A stretch of 26,976 nucleotides of DNA from positions 1-26,976 of the forward strand of contig JAZRQA010000070.1 of NCBI GenBank assembly GCA_045649505.1, written 5' to 3'. This document shows, in pieces, positions 8,137 through 14,954 of this stretch (its first letter is position 1; each line of letters starts with the position of its first letter). A program made the translations under genes and the position numbers. The DNA comes from SIG587 sp045649505 (GTDB lineage Bacteria; Bacillota; Clostridia; Oscillospirales; Acutalibacteraceae). The notes beneath the pieces were generated by a model, which did no database searches, was not told the origin of the DNA, and was given only the letters and a program-made list of their open reading frames with translations.

Positions 8137-9231
8137 TTACTGCGCGCTTTGCTGACTTGTAACAGGTGCAGGCGCAGGAGTAAAGCTTGTGCTGGCGGTA
8201 GAGGAATTTACAATGCATACCCAGCTGTTACCGGGGACTGCGGTGAATGAAGTGCCGTCCGCCTTTGTGATTTTAAAGCTTTCGTTAGCGCTTCCCTTAG
8301 TCCACTTAATTTCCTCATATTTACCGTTAACGATATAATAACCGTCACCACCTGTGAGGGAGATTTTTCTATGGTAATTGTCTGAGTAATAGGACATTGT
8401 GGTTTTAAGAACAAAAATATTCTTAACGCTCACCCTTTCACCCGTCTTATAATCATTTAAAAACTGACCGTTTTTAGTGCGCTCATACATTCCCGTTTTA
8501 TCGTTATATGTAAATGAATTAGATGCTGCACCGCTAAACTTTATGTAAACCTTCTGCGCTGTAGTAGGAGCAACTACAGGTGCATTTTTGTCATACTTTG
8601 AGAAGCTTATCCAGCCCTTCTTTTCGGTAGTGGTACGGCGATTCATATTACTTTGAGCAGATAAAATCTTTTCGCCCGAGGTATACATTGTGTGCTCATA
8701 AGCAAGACCGTTGCTCTGACGGAAGCCATATCTTCCGCCTAAGCCTGTATTAAAGTCTATATGGTCGGAATTAAGCTCGTTTAAATGTGCCTTACAGTAT
8801 ATGGCATCAAGACCGCAGTGCACGTAAAGAGCATCATGACCGGCGGCTAAATCAACATAAGTATAGCGAGCCGAACGAACACAGCCAATTTGTCCAACCT
8901 TGCTTATATCCTTATAAACTGCCATCATTCGGGTTATTCCGCCCTCAACCTCGGTTTCATAAATAATATCGGCATCACCGACACCTGTCTGCACCTTTTC
9001 GATGCCCGACATATTATTTATCATAACGGCAACGGGGCGAAGATTTAACTGATTTTCCTTTAACTCCTCAACACCCGTAAGAGGATTAACCTCAAAAACC
9101 TCAGGCTTGGAGGAAATAGCGGTATCGCTCGTAAATCCATCAGCTATATTTAGGGTTGGATCACTGCCGTTACAGCCGCAAAGTAATAACATACAGACAA
9201 TTAAAATTGAGCAAAAAATTTTCTTTTTCAT
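8137..9231 (-). CDS. DUF3048 domain lipoprotein (YerB-like)
   Basis: This 364-residue exported protein matches the DUF3048 family, of which B. subtilis YerB is a member; its function is unknown. A lipoprotein signal (MKKKIFCSILIVCMLLLCGC) gives lipidated Cys20. The N-terminal domain has NPLTGVEELKENQLNLRPVAVMINN and DADIIYETEVEGGITRMMAVY, then GCVRSARYTYVDLAAGHDALYVHCG. The C-terminal part, NIFVLKTTMSYYSDN through ITKADGTSFTAVPGNSWVCIV, corresponds to the second DUF3048 domain. A proline- and glutamine-rich tail ends the protein. Ribosome binding site AAAGGGAG precedes ATG 9231. It is a single-gene unit with its own promoter and terminator, and a Spo0A-box-like site lies upstream of the promoter. 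Confidence 0.88.
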   Translation of the reverse strand: MKKKIFCSILIVCMLLLCGCNGSDPTLNIADGFTSDTAISSKPEVFEVNPLTGVEELKENQLNLRPVAVMINNMSGIEKVQTGVGDADIIYETEVEGGITRMMAVYKDISKVGQIGCVRSARYTYVDLAAGHDALYVHCGLDAIYCKAHLNELNSDHIDFNTGLGGRYGFRQSNGLAYEHTMYTSGEKILSAQSNMNRRTTTEKKGWISFSKYDKNAPVVAPTTAQKVYIKFSGAASNSFTYNDKTGMYERTKNGQFLNDYKTGERVSVKNIFVLKTTMSYYSDNYHRKISLTGGDGYYIVNGKYEEIKWTKGSANESFKITKADGTSFTAVPGNSWVCIVNSSTASTSFTPAPAPVTSQQSAQ

Positions 9232-9262
9232 TTTAGACTCCCTTTATGTTTTTATGTAATCT

Positions 9263-9292
9263 ATTATATATCAACTCTATAGTTTTTTTCAA
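9263..9292 (-). promoter_or_regulatory. Sigma-A-type promoter of DUF3048 gene
   Basis: Minus strand: -35 TTGAAA (plus-strand positions 9287-9292), 18-bp spacer, -10 TATAAT (9263-9268, perfect). It lies about 30 bases upstream of the start codon. Confidence 0.65.
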
Positions 9293-9299
9293 CCCATTT

Positions 9300-9308
9300 T
9301 TCGACAAA
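9300..9308 (-). promoter_or_regulatory. Candidate Spo0A box upstream of DUF3048 promoter
   Basis: The minus-strand sequence TTTGTCGAA is an exact match to the 0A-box consensus TTTGTCRAA. It sits 7 bases upstream of the -35, centred near -48 from the predicted transcription start, a position compatible with activation. One 9-mer in AT-rich DNA can occur by chance. Confidence 0.4.
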
Positions 9309-9385
9309 ATTTTCAAGTCAAAAATAACCAAGCAGGTCAAATTTTGTTAAAAGCATAAAAAAATATAATTTTTCAAAATTAAGTA

Positions 9386-9413
9386 TTGATTTTTTTATTT
9401 TTTGTGGTATAAT
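9386..9413 (+). promoter_or_regulatory. Sigma-A-type promoter of tRNA-Arg
   Basis: TTGATT (9386-9391), 16-bp spacer, perfect TATAAT (9408-9413). The predicted start is near 9420, about 17 bases before the mature tRNA 5' end. Confidence 0.75.
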
Positions 9414-9436
9414 AGGTCAGTACCGATGAGGTATAT

Positions 9437-9513
9437 GCGCTGATAGCTCAGCTGGATAGAGCGTTTGGCTACGGACCAAAAGGTCGGGAGTTCGAATCTT
9501 CTTCAGCGCGCCA
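9437..9513 (+). tRNA. tRNA-Arg (anticodon ACG)
   Basis: This is a complete 77-base cloverleaf with encoded CCA. The acceptor stem GCGCTGA (9437-9443) pairs with TCAGCGC (9503-9509), followed by discriminator G and CCA (9511-9513). The D-arm is GCTC/GAGC. The anticodon stem is TTTGG/CCAAA with loop CTACGGA, so the anticodon is ACG, reading CGU and, after A34-to-inosine editing, CGC/CGA. The T-arm is GGGAG-TTCGAAT-CTTCT with two G-U pairs. It has its own promoter and terminator. ACG is the normal substrate of TadA, encoded at 20724. Confidence 0.96.
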
Positions 9514-9523
9514 AAAACGAAGG

Positions 9524-9548
9524 ACCACCGCAATAGCGGTGGTTTTTT
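9524..9548 (+). terminator. Terminator of tRNA-Arg (module A)
   Basis: The 8-bp stem ACCACCGC (9524-9531) / GCGGTGGT (9536-9543) has loop AATA and is followed by a T6 run. It starts 10 bases after the CCA end. Confidence 0.9.
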
Positions 9549-9675
9549 GTTTTTGTTGTAAGCTAAAGATTCGAACAGGAAGGAGCGAAGCGGAAGAAAA
9601 CAGTCCAGTGGACTGTTTTCGCTGACGCGTGCGTGAGAGATGCGAAGCATCGGCGCGAATCTTCTTCAGCGCGCC

Positions 9676-9713
9676 AAAAATCCCTGTACTGCAATAGCGG
9701 TGCAGGGATTTTT
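9676..9713 (+). terminator. Terminator of module B
   Basis: A 12-bp stem including two G-U pairs (TCCCTGTACTGC at 9681-9692 with GCGGTGCAGGGA at 9697-9708) has loop AATA. Five As (9676-9680) flank it on one side and five Ts (9709-9713) on the other. It follows the duplicated tRNA tail. Confidence 0.75.
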
Positions 9714-9886
9714 CTTTGGGGAGCTAAGATGAGAACTCCCGAAGGGAGTACGTCGGAGCAGCCGCAAAGGCGCGATAGCCTTTGCGGACTGTGGAGTCTC
9801 GAGCACGACAAATTATTTCGCTACCGTTCGCAACGGTCGAAATAATGTCGGCGCAGAGTATCTTCGTTAAGCGCCAAAAACGAAGG

Positions 9887-9911
9887 ACCACCGCTATAGC
9901 GGTGGTTTTTT
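9887..9911 (+). terminator. Terminator of module C
   Basis: ACCACCGC (9887-9894) / GCGGTGGT (9899-9906), loop TATA, then a T6 run. It is nearly identical to the tRNA-Arg terminator. Confidence 0.8.
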
Positions 9912-9938
9912 GTTTTTGTTGTAAGAGCCAAAAACTAA

Positions 9939-9967
9939 TTGCAAAACCCTAAAAAATGAGATATAAT
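9939..9967 (+). promoter_or_regulatory. Sigma-A-type promoter of DUF5662 gene
   Basis: TTGCAA (9939-9944), 17-bp spacer, perfect TATAAT (9962-9967). The start codon is 22 bases downstream of the -10, so the leader is short. Confidence 0.7.
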
Positions 9968-9989
9968 ATCAATTAAAGAGGTGAAAAAA

Positions 9990-10517
9990 ATGGCGCACCC
10001 GATAAAGCATTTTAAAACTATTACCCGTCACCGACATAAGGTGATATACTACTGTTTTAAGGCAGGAATAGGTTTTCAAGGTCTTTTTCATGACCTTTCA
10101 AAATACACGCCGAGCGAATTTATTCCCGGAGCGAAATATTATCAGGGTACAAGAAGTCCAAATGAACGCGAGCGCCAACTTTTCGGCTATTCCCTTGCCT
10201 GGATGCACCACAAGGGCCGAAACAAGCACCATTTTGAATACTGGAATGACATCAATGCCTATTCTGGATACTATGAATCGGTACCTATGCCGATGCGCTA
10301 TATTAAAGAGATGTTCTGCGACCGTGTAGCGGCAAGCAAAATTTATAGGGGAAAAAATTATACCGACCGCACCTGTCTCGATTATTATCTTAATTCCCGC
10401 GCAAGGCAGCGTATGCACCCTTCTACTGCGGATATCCTTGAGCAATGGCTTGAAATGCTTGCGCAAAAGGGCGAGAGAGTAACCTTTGAATATATAAAAA
10501 AGATAAAAAATAACTAA
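9990..10517 (+). CDS. DUF5662 family protein
   Basis: This 175-residue cytoplasmic protein matches what I recall as DUF5662, a family of unknown function common in Clostridia and their phages. Landmarks: HPIKHFKTITRHRHKVIYYC at the start, GLFHDLSKYTPSEF, YYQGTRSPNERER, WMHHKGRNKHHFEYW, and a C-terminal YFKK-like basic tail. The HD and paired His clusters suggest a metal site like that of HD-domain hydrolases, but this is inference. I choose ATG 9990 because AAAGAGGTG (9975-9983) gives a normal ribosome binding site; the GTG at 9981 lies inside that site. It is a monocistronic unit between the tRNA modules and dnaA. Confidence 0.78.
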   Translation: MAHPIKHFKTITRHRHKVIYYCFKAGIGFQGLFHDLSKYTPSEFIPGAKYYQGTRSPNERERQLFGYSLAWMHHKGRNKHHFEYWNDINAYSGYYESVPMPMRYIKEMFCDRVAASKIYRGKNYTDRTCLDYYLNSRARQRMHPSTADILEQWLEMLAQKGERVTFEYIKKIKNN

Positions 10518-10523
10518 AAATTT

Positions 10524-10550
10524 GCCACCCCTTTAGGGGCGGCTTTTTTT
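10524..10550 (+). terminator. Rho-independent terminator after DUF5662 gene
   Basis: The stem GCCACCCC (10524-10531) / GGGGCGGC (10536-10543) has one A-C mismatch and is followed by seven Ts. Confidence 0.85.
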
Positions 10551-10607
10551 GGCTAAAATGCCCTATATATAATATATATTATTATTTAAATATATTTTAA
10601 TTCCTTA

Positions 10608-10636
10608 TTGTAATTTGCGAAATTTTGATGTATAAT
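10608..10636 (+). promoter_or_regulatory. Sigma-A-type promoter of dnaA
   Basis: TTGTAA (10608-10613), 17-bp spacer, perfect TATAAT (10631-10636). The leader to the dnaA start is about 80 bases. I found no TTATNCACA box in this upstream region, so DnaA autoregulation is not evident here. Confidence 0.65.
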
Positions 10637-10722
10637 AGACTTGTATAATTATAAGGGAAGGTTTACCTTTAGAATAAAAAACTAAGTATATAAAAATTAT
10701 GGGACTATAAAGGTGGTAGAAA

Positions 10723-12033
10723 ATGAAAATCGAATCATTAAATGATGTTTGGGCAGCTGTAAAGGAATACTGTCTTAAAAGTATGACCGAGGTTGCTTTT
10801 AATTGCTGGCTTAAGGACCTGCACCCCATTGAGCTACGCTCAGGGGAATTTGTTATGGGTATTGATAACGAATACCGCAAGGGAATTATTGAGGACAATT
10901 ACTCAGAGCTTTTAAAGAGTGCTTTAAAGCACATAATGGGAATGGATTTTGAGCTTATTCTCCTTATAGAAAACGAAAACGGCGAGGTTATTACCGATTC
11001 TATGCCTGAGGATTTTTCCTTTGCCTCTTGCTTTACCTTTGAAAACTTTATTGTTGGTCCTACAAACCGCTTTGCCCACGCGGCATCTATGGCGGTAGCG
11101 GATAACCCGAATATTATTTACAACCCGTTGGTTATTTACGGTAATTCGGGAGTTGGTAAGACTCACCTTATGCTGGCTATAAAAAATCATATGAACAAAA
11201 GGTTTCCCGGCAGAAAAATTGAGTACATACGCTGCGAGGATTTTACTAATCAAATGATTACCTCGCTTCAGGACGGTACGATAAGTGATTTTCGCCAGAA
11301 ATTCAGAAATGCCGACGTTTTGCTTATGGACGATATTCAGTTTATTGCGGGTAAGGAGCAGACACAGGAGGAGTTTTTTAACACCTTTAATGCTTTAACT
11401 CAGAATAACAAGCAGATTGTTGTTACTATGGACCGCCCGCCAAAGGATATTAAGACTCTTGATGACAGAATTCGTTCACGTCTTGAAAACGGTTTATTTG
11501 CTGATATTGTTCCTCCCGATTTTGAAACGAGGGTTGGAATTTTAAAGAAAAAAGCGCAGGAACTTGGTATTACCTCAGAGGATACGATATTTTACTTCGT
11601 TGCCGAGCATATAAAGAGTAATACCCGTCAGCTTGAAGGTGTCATCAAAAAGCTTCACGCTTATGTTAATATTCAAGGTCGCGAGCCTACAATTTCGGTT
11701 ATTCAGGATTTTATAAGAGAGGTAATAAGTGATTCTCAGCCCGAGCCTGTAAGAATTGAGAAGATAATCAGCGAGGTAGCGAGGTCTTATAATGTTTCGG
11801 AAAGCGATATTCTTTCTTCCCGAAAGACGGCACAGCTTGCTCTTGCCCGACAGGTTGCAATGTATATTGCAAGAGAAACTACCGATCTTTCCTATAAAAT
11901 GATAGGAGAAAGCTTTGGCAGAGACCATACAACGGTGCTTTATAACGTTAATAAAATAGAGAAATTTCTTGAGGACAAGCCCTACGAAAAGGAAATGATT
12001 GAAAATATGATTAAAAACCTTAAAGAGGCTTAA
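10723..12033 (+). CDS. dnaA: Chromosomal replication initiator protein DnaA
   Basis: This AAA+ protein binds DnaA boxes, melts oriC and loads the replicative helicase. Its 436 residues are near the usual 440-450. Domain I (1-75) has WAAVKEYCLKSMTEVAFNCWL. A short linker leads to domain III with Walker A GNSGVGKT (140-147), Walker B LLMDDIQF (200-207), and DRIRSRLENGL as the sensor/arginine-finger region. Domain IV carries the DNA-binding signature DLSYKMIGESFGRDHTTVLY, with GRDHTTV at 399-405. ATG 10723 follows AAGGTGG. Unlike in many Firmicutes, rpmH/rnpA are not upstream; DUF5662 and tRNA-Arg are. Candidate DnaA boxes lie directly after the stop codon. Confidence 0.98.
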   Translation: MKIESLNDVWAAVKEYCLKSMTEVAFNCWLKDLHPIELRSGEFVMGIDNEYRKGIIEDNYSELLKSALKHIMGMDFELILLIENENGEVITDSMPEDFSFASCFTFENFIVGPTNRFAHAASMAVADNPNIIYNPLVIYGNSGVGKTHLMLAIKNHMNKRFPGRKIEYIRCEDFTNQMITSLQDGTISDFRQKFRNADVLLMDDIQFIAGKEQTQEEFFNTFNALTQNNKQIVVTMDRPPKDIKTLDDRIRSRLENGLFADIVPPDFETRVGILKKKAQELGITSEDTIFYFVAEHIKSNTRQLEGVIKKLHAYVNIQGREPTISVIQDFIREVISDSQPEPVRIEKIISEVARSYNVSESDILSSRKTAQLALARQVAMYIARETTDLSYKMIGESFGRDHTTVLYNVNKIEKFLEDKPYEKEMIENMIKNLKEA

Positions 12034-12240
12034 GTTTTCCACATTTTCCACCTTAATTAACACAAGGCTTTTCCACACTATGTTTAATAACTTATTTTTA
12101 GAAAAAACAATTAACATTTTATAAAAATTTTTATTAAACGCCTAAAGCCTTTATTTTTAGCCTGTAGGACAGGTTATCCACCGTTTTAACCTAATATAAT
12201 AATAATTATAATTTTATATTCTTTCTTAAGGAGAATTTTT
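12034..12240. other. Probable chromosomal replication origin (oriC) in the dnaA-dnaN gap
   Basis: Four DnaA-box-like 9-mers share one orientation: TTTTCCACA (12035-12043), TTTTCCACC (12044-12052), TTTTCCACA (12069-12077) and TTATCCACC (12174-12182). Each differs from TTATCCACA at one or two positions. Between and after them are very AT-rich stretches (12080-12140 and 12190-12230), candidates for the unwinding element. TAA is repeated three times at 12197-12205, possibly a DnaA-trio element. The dnaN ribosome binding site AAGGAG (12228-12233) is at the end. In Firmicutes this gap is the usual place of oriC; activity is inferred. Confidence 0.75.
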
Positions 12241-13341
12241 ATGATTTTTGAAGTTGAACGCGAAAAACTACTTAATGCTGTTACAAATCTTTCAAGAATA
12301 GTAACATCTAAAACTTCTCTCCCCGTACTTGAGGGAATACTCATCAGTGCTGAACAAGGAAAGCTCACTCTTATTTCCTACAATCTAGAAATGGGAATAA
12401 GAAAGGAAATTTATTCTAACACAAAGCAAAGCGGAGATATTGTTATTCCTGCCCGCTTTTTTGCGGATATTTTACGTAGAATGAACGGAGTTTTAGTTGA
12501 GGTTGAATGTGATGAACGCCTTATGTGTCACATTCGTTGTGGAGGCGCAGTTTTTGACATTATGGGAATGGCTGCATCCGATTATCCTGAACTTCCCTCA
12601 TTTACCGACGGTGAGAAAATAACCGTTCCGCCTGAAATATTAAAGGATATGGTTCGCGGCACGCTTTTTGCTGTTGCTCAGAATGAGGGCACCCGCCCCA
12701 CCCTTACAGGTATAAACATTTCTGTTGAGGATAAGGTTTTACAGTTTGTTGCTATTGACGGCTACAGGCTTGCAATCCGCAGAGAAAGGGTTGCAACCGA
12801 AAATAATGTTTCGTTTATAATGCCCGGTAAAGCTATTGCAGAGGTTATAAAGCTTATAAATGATGATAGTGAAGACATTGATATAAATATAGGTAATAAA
12901 CTCGTTGCCTTTACGGTAGACGGTTATACCTTTATTTCCCGTGTTTTTGAGGGAGATTTTGTTAATTATAAAAAAACTATACCTCTTGAATATAAACAGA
13001 GAGTATTTATTAATACAAGAGAGCTTATAGATGTAATTGAAAGAATTTCAATTATTATAAGTGATAGTTTTTCAACTCCTGTACGTTGTATTTTCAACGA
13101 GGAAAAAATTCTTTTCAGTTGTTCTACCGCTGTAGGCAGAGCTACTGAGGAATATGCTATATCTCTTGAGGGTGAACCTTTTGAAATAGGTCTTAACAGC
13201 CGCTATCTTTTAGAGGCATTAAAGGCTACCGAGGAGGATAGGGTTGAAATATTATTCAACGGCGCAAACTCAGGCGTAGTAATAAATCCTACCGAGCATG
13301 ATGATTATAAATATATGATAATGCCTATGAGGTTAAAATAA
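12241..13341 (+). CDS. dnaN: DNA polymerase III beta subunit (sliding clamp)
   Basis: This 366-residue protein, normal for the family, forms the ring-shaped dimer that tethers DNA polymerase III to DNA and recruits repair factors. Three repeated clamp folds run about 1-120, 125-245 and 246-366. Landmarks are SRIVTSKTSLPVLEGILI near the start, RPTLTGINI and VAIDGYRLAIRR in the second domain, and the family-type C-terminus YKYMIMPMRLK. The ATG at 12241 follows AAGGAG with normal spacing. Its stop overlaps the yaaA start by one base (TAATG), so the two are probably translated together. Confidence 0.98.
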   Translation: MIFEVEREKLLNAVTNLSRIVTSKTSLPVLEGILISAEQGKLTLISYNLEMGIRKEIYSNTKQSGDIVIPARFFADILRRMNGVLVEVECDERLMCHIRCGGAVFDIMGMAASDYPELPSFTDGEKITVPPEILKDMVRGTLFAVAQNEGTRPTLTGINISVEDKVLQFVAIDGYRLAIRRERVATENNVSFIMPGKAIAEVIKLINDDSEDIDINIGNKLVAFTVDGYTFISRVFEGDFVNYKKTIPLEYKQRVFINTRELIDVIERISIIISDSFSTPVRCIFNEEKILFSCSTAVGRATEEYAISLEGEPFEIGLNSRYLLEALKATEEDRVEILFNGANSGVVINPTEHDDYKYMIMPMRLK

Positions 13342-13553
13342 TGAGTGAGCCTTTAAAAATAAGAGAAGAATTTATCCGTCTTGACAGTGCGTTAAAACTT
13401 GCAAGTATTGTAGCAACGGGTGGACACGCTAAAATAGTTATAAATGAAGGCGAGGTTACTGTAAACGGCGAGGTTTGCACAATGCGCACAAAGAAGCTGC
13501 GCGAGGGTGATACCTTCTGCTTTGAAGGACAGTCCTTTACAATTACAAAATGA
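13341..13553 (+). CDS. yaaA: S4 domain RNA-binding protein YaaA
   Basis: This 70-residue single-domain protein has the S4 RNA-binding fold: FIRLDSALKLASIVATGGHAK, then VINEGEVTVNGEVCTMRTKKLREGDTF. It sits between dnaN and recF, as in B. subtilis (YaaA, RlbA). The family is linked to the ribosome or RNA, but its precise role is not established. It overlaps dnaN by one base and recF by four (ATGA), so it belongs to one tightly coupled operon. Confidence 0.93.
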   Translation: MSEPLKIREEFIRLDSALKLASIVATGGHAKIVINEGEVTVNGEVCTMRTKKLREGDTFCFEGQSFTITK

Positions 13554-14620
13554 AAATAAAATCATTAAAAATTAAAGGCTTTCGAAATTTTGATGAGGGT
13601 GAGTTTAATCCTTGTGACGGAATAAATATTATTTATGGTCAAAATGCTCAAGGAAAAACAAACTTAATTGAGGCGGTTTGGCTTTTTACGGGAGCAAAAA
13701 GCTTTCGCGGTGCCAAGGATAATGAGCTTAAAAAATTTGACAGTGAAAAAACAGTGCTTGAAGCAGTATTCGAAATTGAAGGCGTTGAAAAACAGGCAAA
13801 GATAACTATTGATAACAGAAGAAAAGCCTTTTTAAACGGCAAACCTTTATCTGCTGCCAGTGCTCTTGCAGGAAATTTTTATGCAATTGTATTTTCCCCT
13901 GTTGATTTAGGGCTCGTTCGTGACGGTCCTCGGGAGCGTCGCCGTTTTATAGATACTGCTATTGGTCAAATTTATCCGAAATATATAACCTGCCTAAAGG
14001 CGTATTCGAGAGCAATAACACAGCGTAACGCTGCTTTAAAAGAGGCGGCTAAAACTAAAAATGTAAATAATCCACTTTTTTCGGCTTTTGAGGCAGAAAT
14101 TTGCGAAAATGGTAAGAAAATTATAAATTATCGCCTGCGCTACCTTGAGAAAATCACCCCCTTCCTCACCGAAATTTATTCGTCACTTACGGGAAAACGG
14201 GAAAAACTTGAAATTAAATATATAAATTCTCTACAAGGTATAGATTTTGCTCAGTATCTTGTAAATTCAAGAAAAAATGATATGCTTTGCGGTATGACAA
14301 GCGCGGGTCCCCACAGAGATGATATTGAATTTAATATAAACGGCATAAATGCAAGAAGTTTTGGCTCGCAAGGACAAATGCGCAGTATTGCGCTATGTCT
14401 AAAACTTGCCGAGGCTCAGGTAATAAAGGATATAACGGGTGAGTTTCCCATAGCCTTACTTGATGATGTTATGAGTGAGCTTGACCCAAATCGACAAGAA
14501 TATATTTTAAATCACATAAGCGGCTGGCAGGTTATTATAACCTGTTGTGAGCCTGATGTTATAAACCGCCTTAGAAAAGGAAAATGCATAAAGGTAGAAA
14601 AAGGAAGGCTGACACAATAA
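13550..14620 (+). CDS. recF: DNA replication and repair protein RecF
   Basis: RecF is an SMC-like ATPase that with RecO/RecR helps load RecA at single-strand gaps and stalled forks. The 356 residues are of normal length. Visible parts are Walker A GQNAQGKT (30-37), the RecF signature GPRERRRFIDTAI, TSAGPHRDD, the ABC signature SQGQMR (from Ser273), and Walker B IALLDDVMSELD with Asp305/Asp306. The ATG overlaps the yaaA stop in an ATGA junction, and the stop abuts the next start directly. Confidence 0.97.
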   Translation: MKIKSLKIKGFRNFDEGEFNPCDGINIIYGQNAQGKTNLIEAVWLFTGAKSFRGAKDNELKKFDSEKTVLEAVFEIEGVEKQAKITIDNRRKAFLNGKPLSAASALAGNFYAIVFSPVDLGLVRDGPRERRRFIDTAIGQIYPKYITCLKAYSRAITQRNAALKEAAKTKNVNNPLFSAFEAEICENGKKIINYRLRYLEKITPFLTEIYSSLTGKREKLEIKYINSLQGIDFAQYLVNSRKNDMLCGMTSAGPHRDDIEFNINGINARSFGSQGQMRSIALCLKLAEAQVIKDITGEFPIALLDDVMSELDPNRQEYILNHISGWQVIITCCEPDVINRLRKGKCIKVEKGRLTQ

Positions 14621-14887
14621 ATGTATATTCATTTAGGACAGGAAACAGTGGTTAAAACTGATGATGTTATTGGAATTTTTGACCTTGACAGTACTACCAT
14701 TTCAAAAAACACCCGAAACTTTTTAAATAAGGCTGAAAAAAAGGGTGATATTATAACAATTACCTACGAACTGCCTAAATCCTTCATACTTTGCGCAAAA
14801 CCGGGAAAAGGAAGAAGAAAAATTTATCTTTCGCAAATTTCTTCAACTACCCTTGTTAAGCGAAGCGGATTTATTGATAATCTATAA
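14621..14887 (+). CDS. remB: Extracellular matrix regulator RemB-like (DUF370)
   Basis: This 88-residue protein of the DUF370/RemA-RemB family begins MYIHLGQETVVKTDDVIGIFDLD and contains SFILCAKPGKGRRKIYLSQISSTTLVKR. In B. subtilis the homologue YaaB (RemB) lies in this same place between recF and gyrB. RemA of that family is a DNA-binding activator of biofilm-matrix genes; RemB is less understood. The ATG follows the recF stop without a gap, so it depends on the dnaN-recF operon. Confidence 0.88.
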   Translation: MYIHLGQETVVKTDDVIGIFDLDSTTISKNTRNFLNKAEKKGDIITITYELPKSFILCAKPGKGRRKIYLSQISSTTLVKRSGFIDNL

Positions 14888-14890
14888 ACT

Positions 14891-14907
14891 TTACCAAAAT
14901 TTGGTAA
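14891..14907. repeat. Inverted repeat upstream of gyrB
   Basis: The arms TTACCAAA and TTTGGTAA are separated by a single A (14891-14907) and followed by TTTTATA. It could be a weak, AT-rich terminator for the dnaN-remB operon or a protein binding site. It lies nine bases before the parS site. Confidence 0.5.
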
Positions 14908-14915
14908 TTTTATAT

Positions 14916-14931
14916 TGTTTCACGTGAAACA
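14916..14931. promoter_or_regulatory. parS site (ParB/Spo0J binding), upstream of gyrB
   Basis: TGTTTCACGTGAAACA is a perfect 16-bp palindrome and matches the Firmicutes parS consensus TGTTNCACGTGAAACA. ParB clamps load at such sites near oriC and recruit SMC for chromosome segregation. It lies about 2.8 kb to the right of the presumed origin. parA/parB themselves are not in the window. Confidence 0.93.
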
Positions 14932-14954
14932 TTTTTCAGAATAGGAGAAAAATT

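Larger units (their letters stand above)
9493..9930 (+). repeat. Repeated 'tRNA tail - terminator - hairpin' modules
   Basis: Three modules follow each other. Copy A (9493-9517) is the real tRNA T-arm/acceptor/CCA end. The same 25 bases recur exactly at 9656-9680 (copy B), without any tRNA body before them. A 55-base block including CCA and the terminator (9508-9562) recurs at 9871-9925 with one mismatch (copy C), again without a tRNA body. Each copy ends in a terminator: 9524-9548, 9676-9713 and 9887-9911. Between copies lie segments of tight hairpins: 9596-9620, 9639-9651, 9735-9749, 9762-9787 and 9807-9849. No protein-coding gene is credible here. The pattern suggests serial insertions at, or duplications of, a tRNA 3' end. 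Confidence 0.8.

Noticed and set aside
8015..8218. 68-codon N-terminal extension of the sugar-binding lipoprotein
   Set aside because: It would place a signal peptide in the middle of the protein and cross the terminator of the previous gene; ATG 8014 has a strong ribosome binding site.
9417..9650. Minus-strand ORF of 77 residues with RSQTLYPAELSAH
   Set aside because: It is antisense to tRNA-Arg; this peptide type is a known false translation of tRNA genes.
9633..9845. Plus-strand ORF of 70 residues across the tRNA modules
   Set aside because: It runs through a tRNA tail copy, a terminator and several hairpins, has no ribosome binding site and no recognisable domain.
9493..9930. Possible CRISPR array
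   Set aside because: Only two or three unequal repeats that match a tRNA tail and terminator, with uneven spacing and no cas genes.
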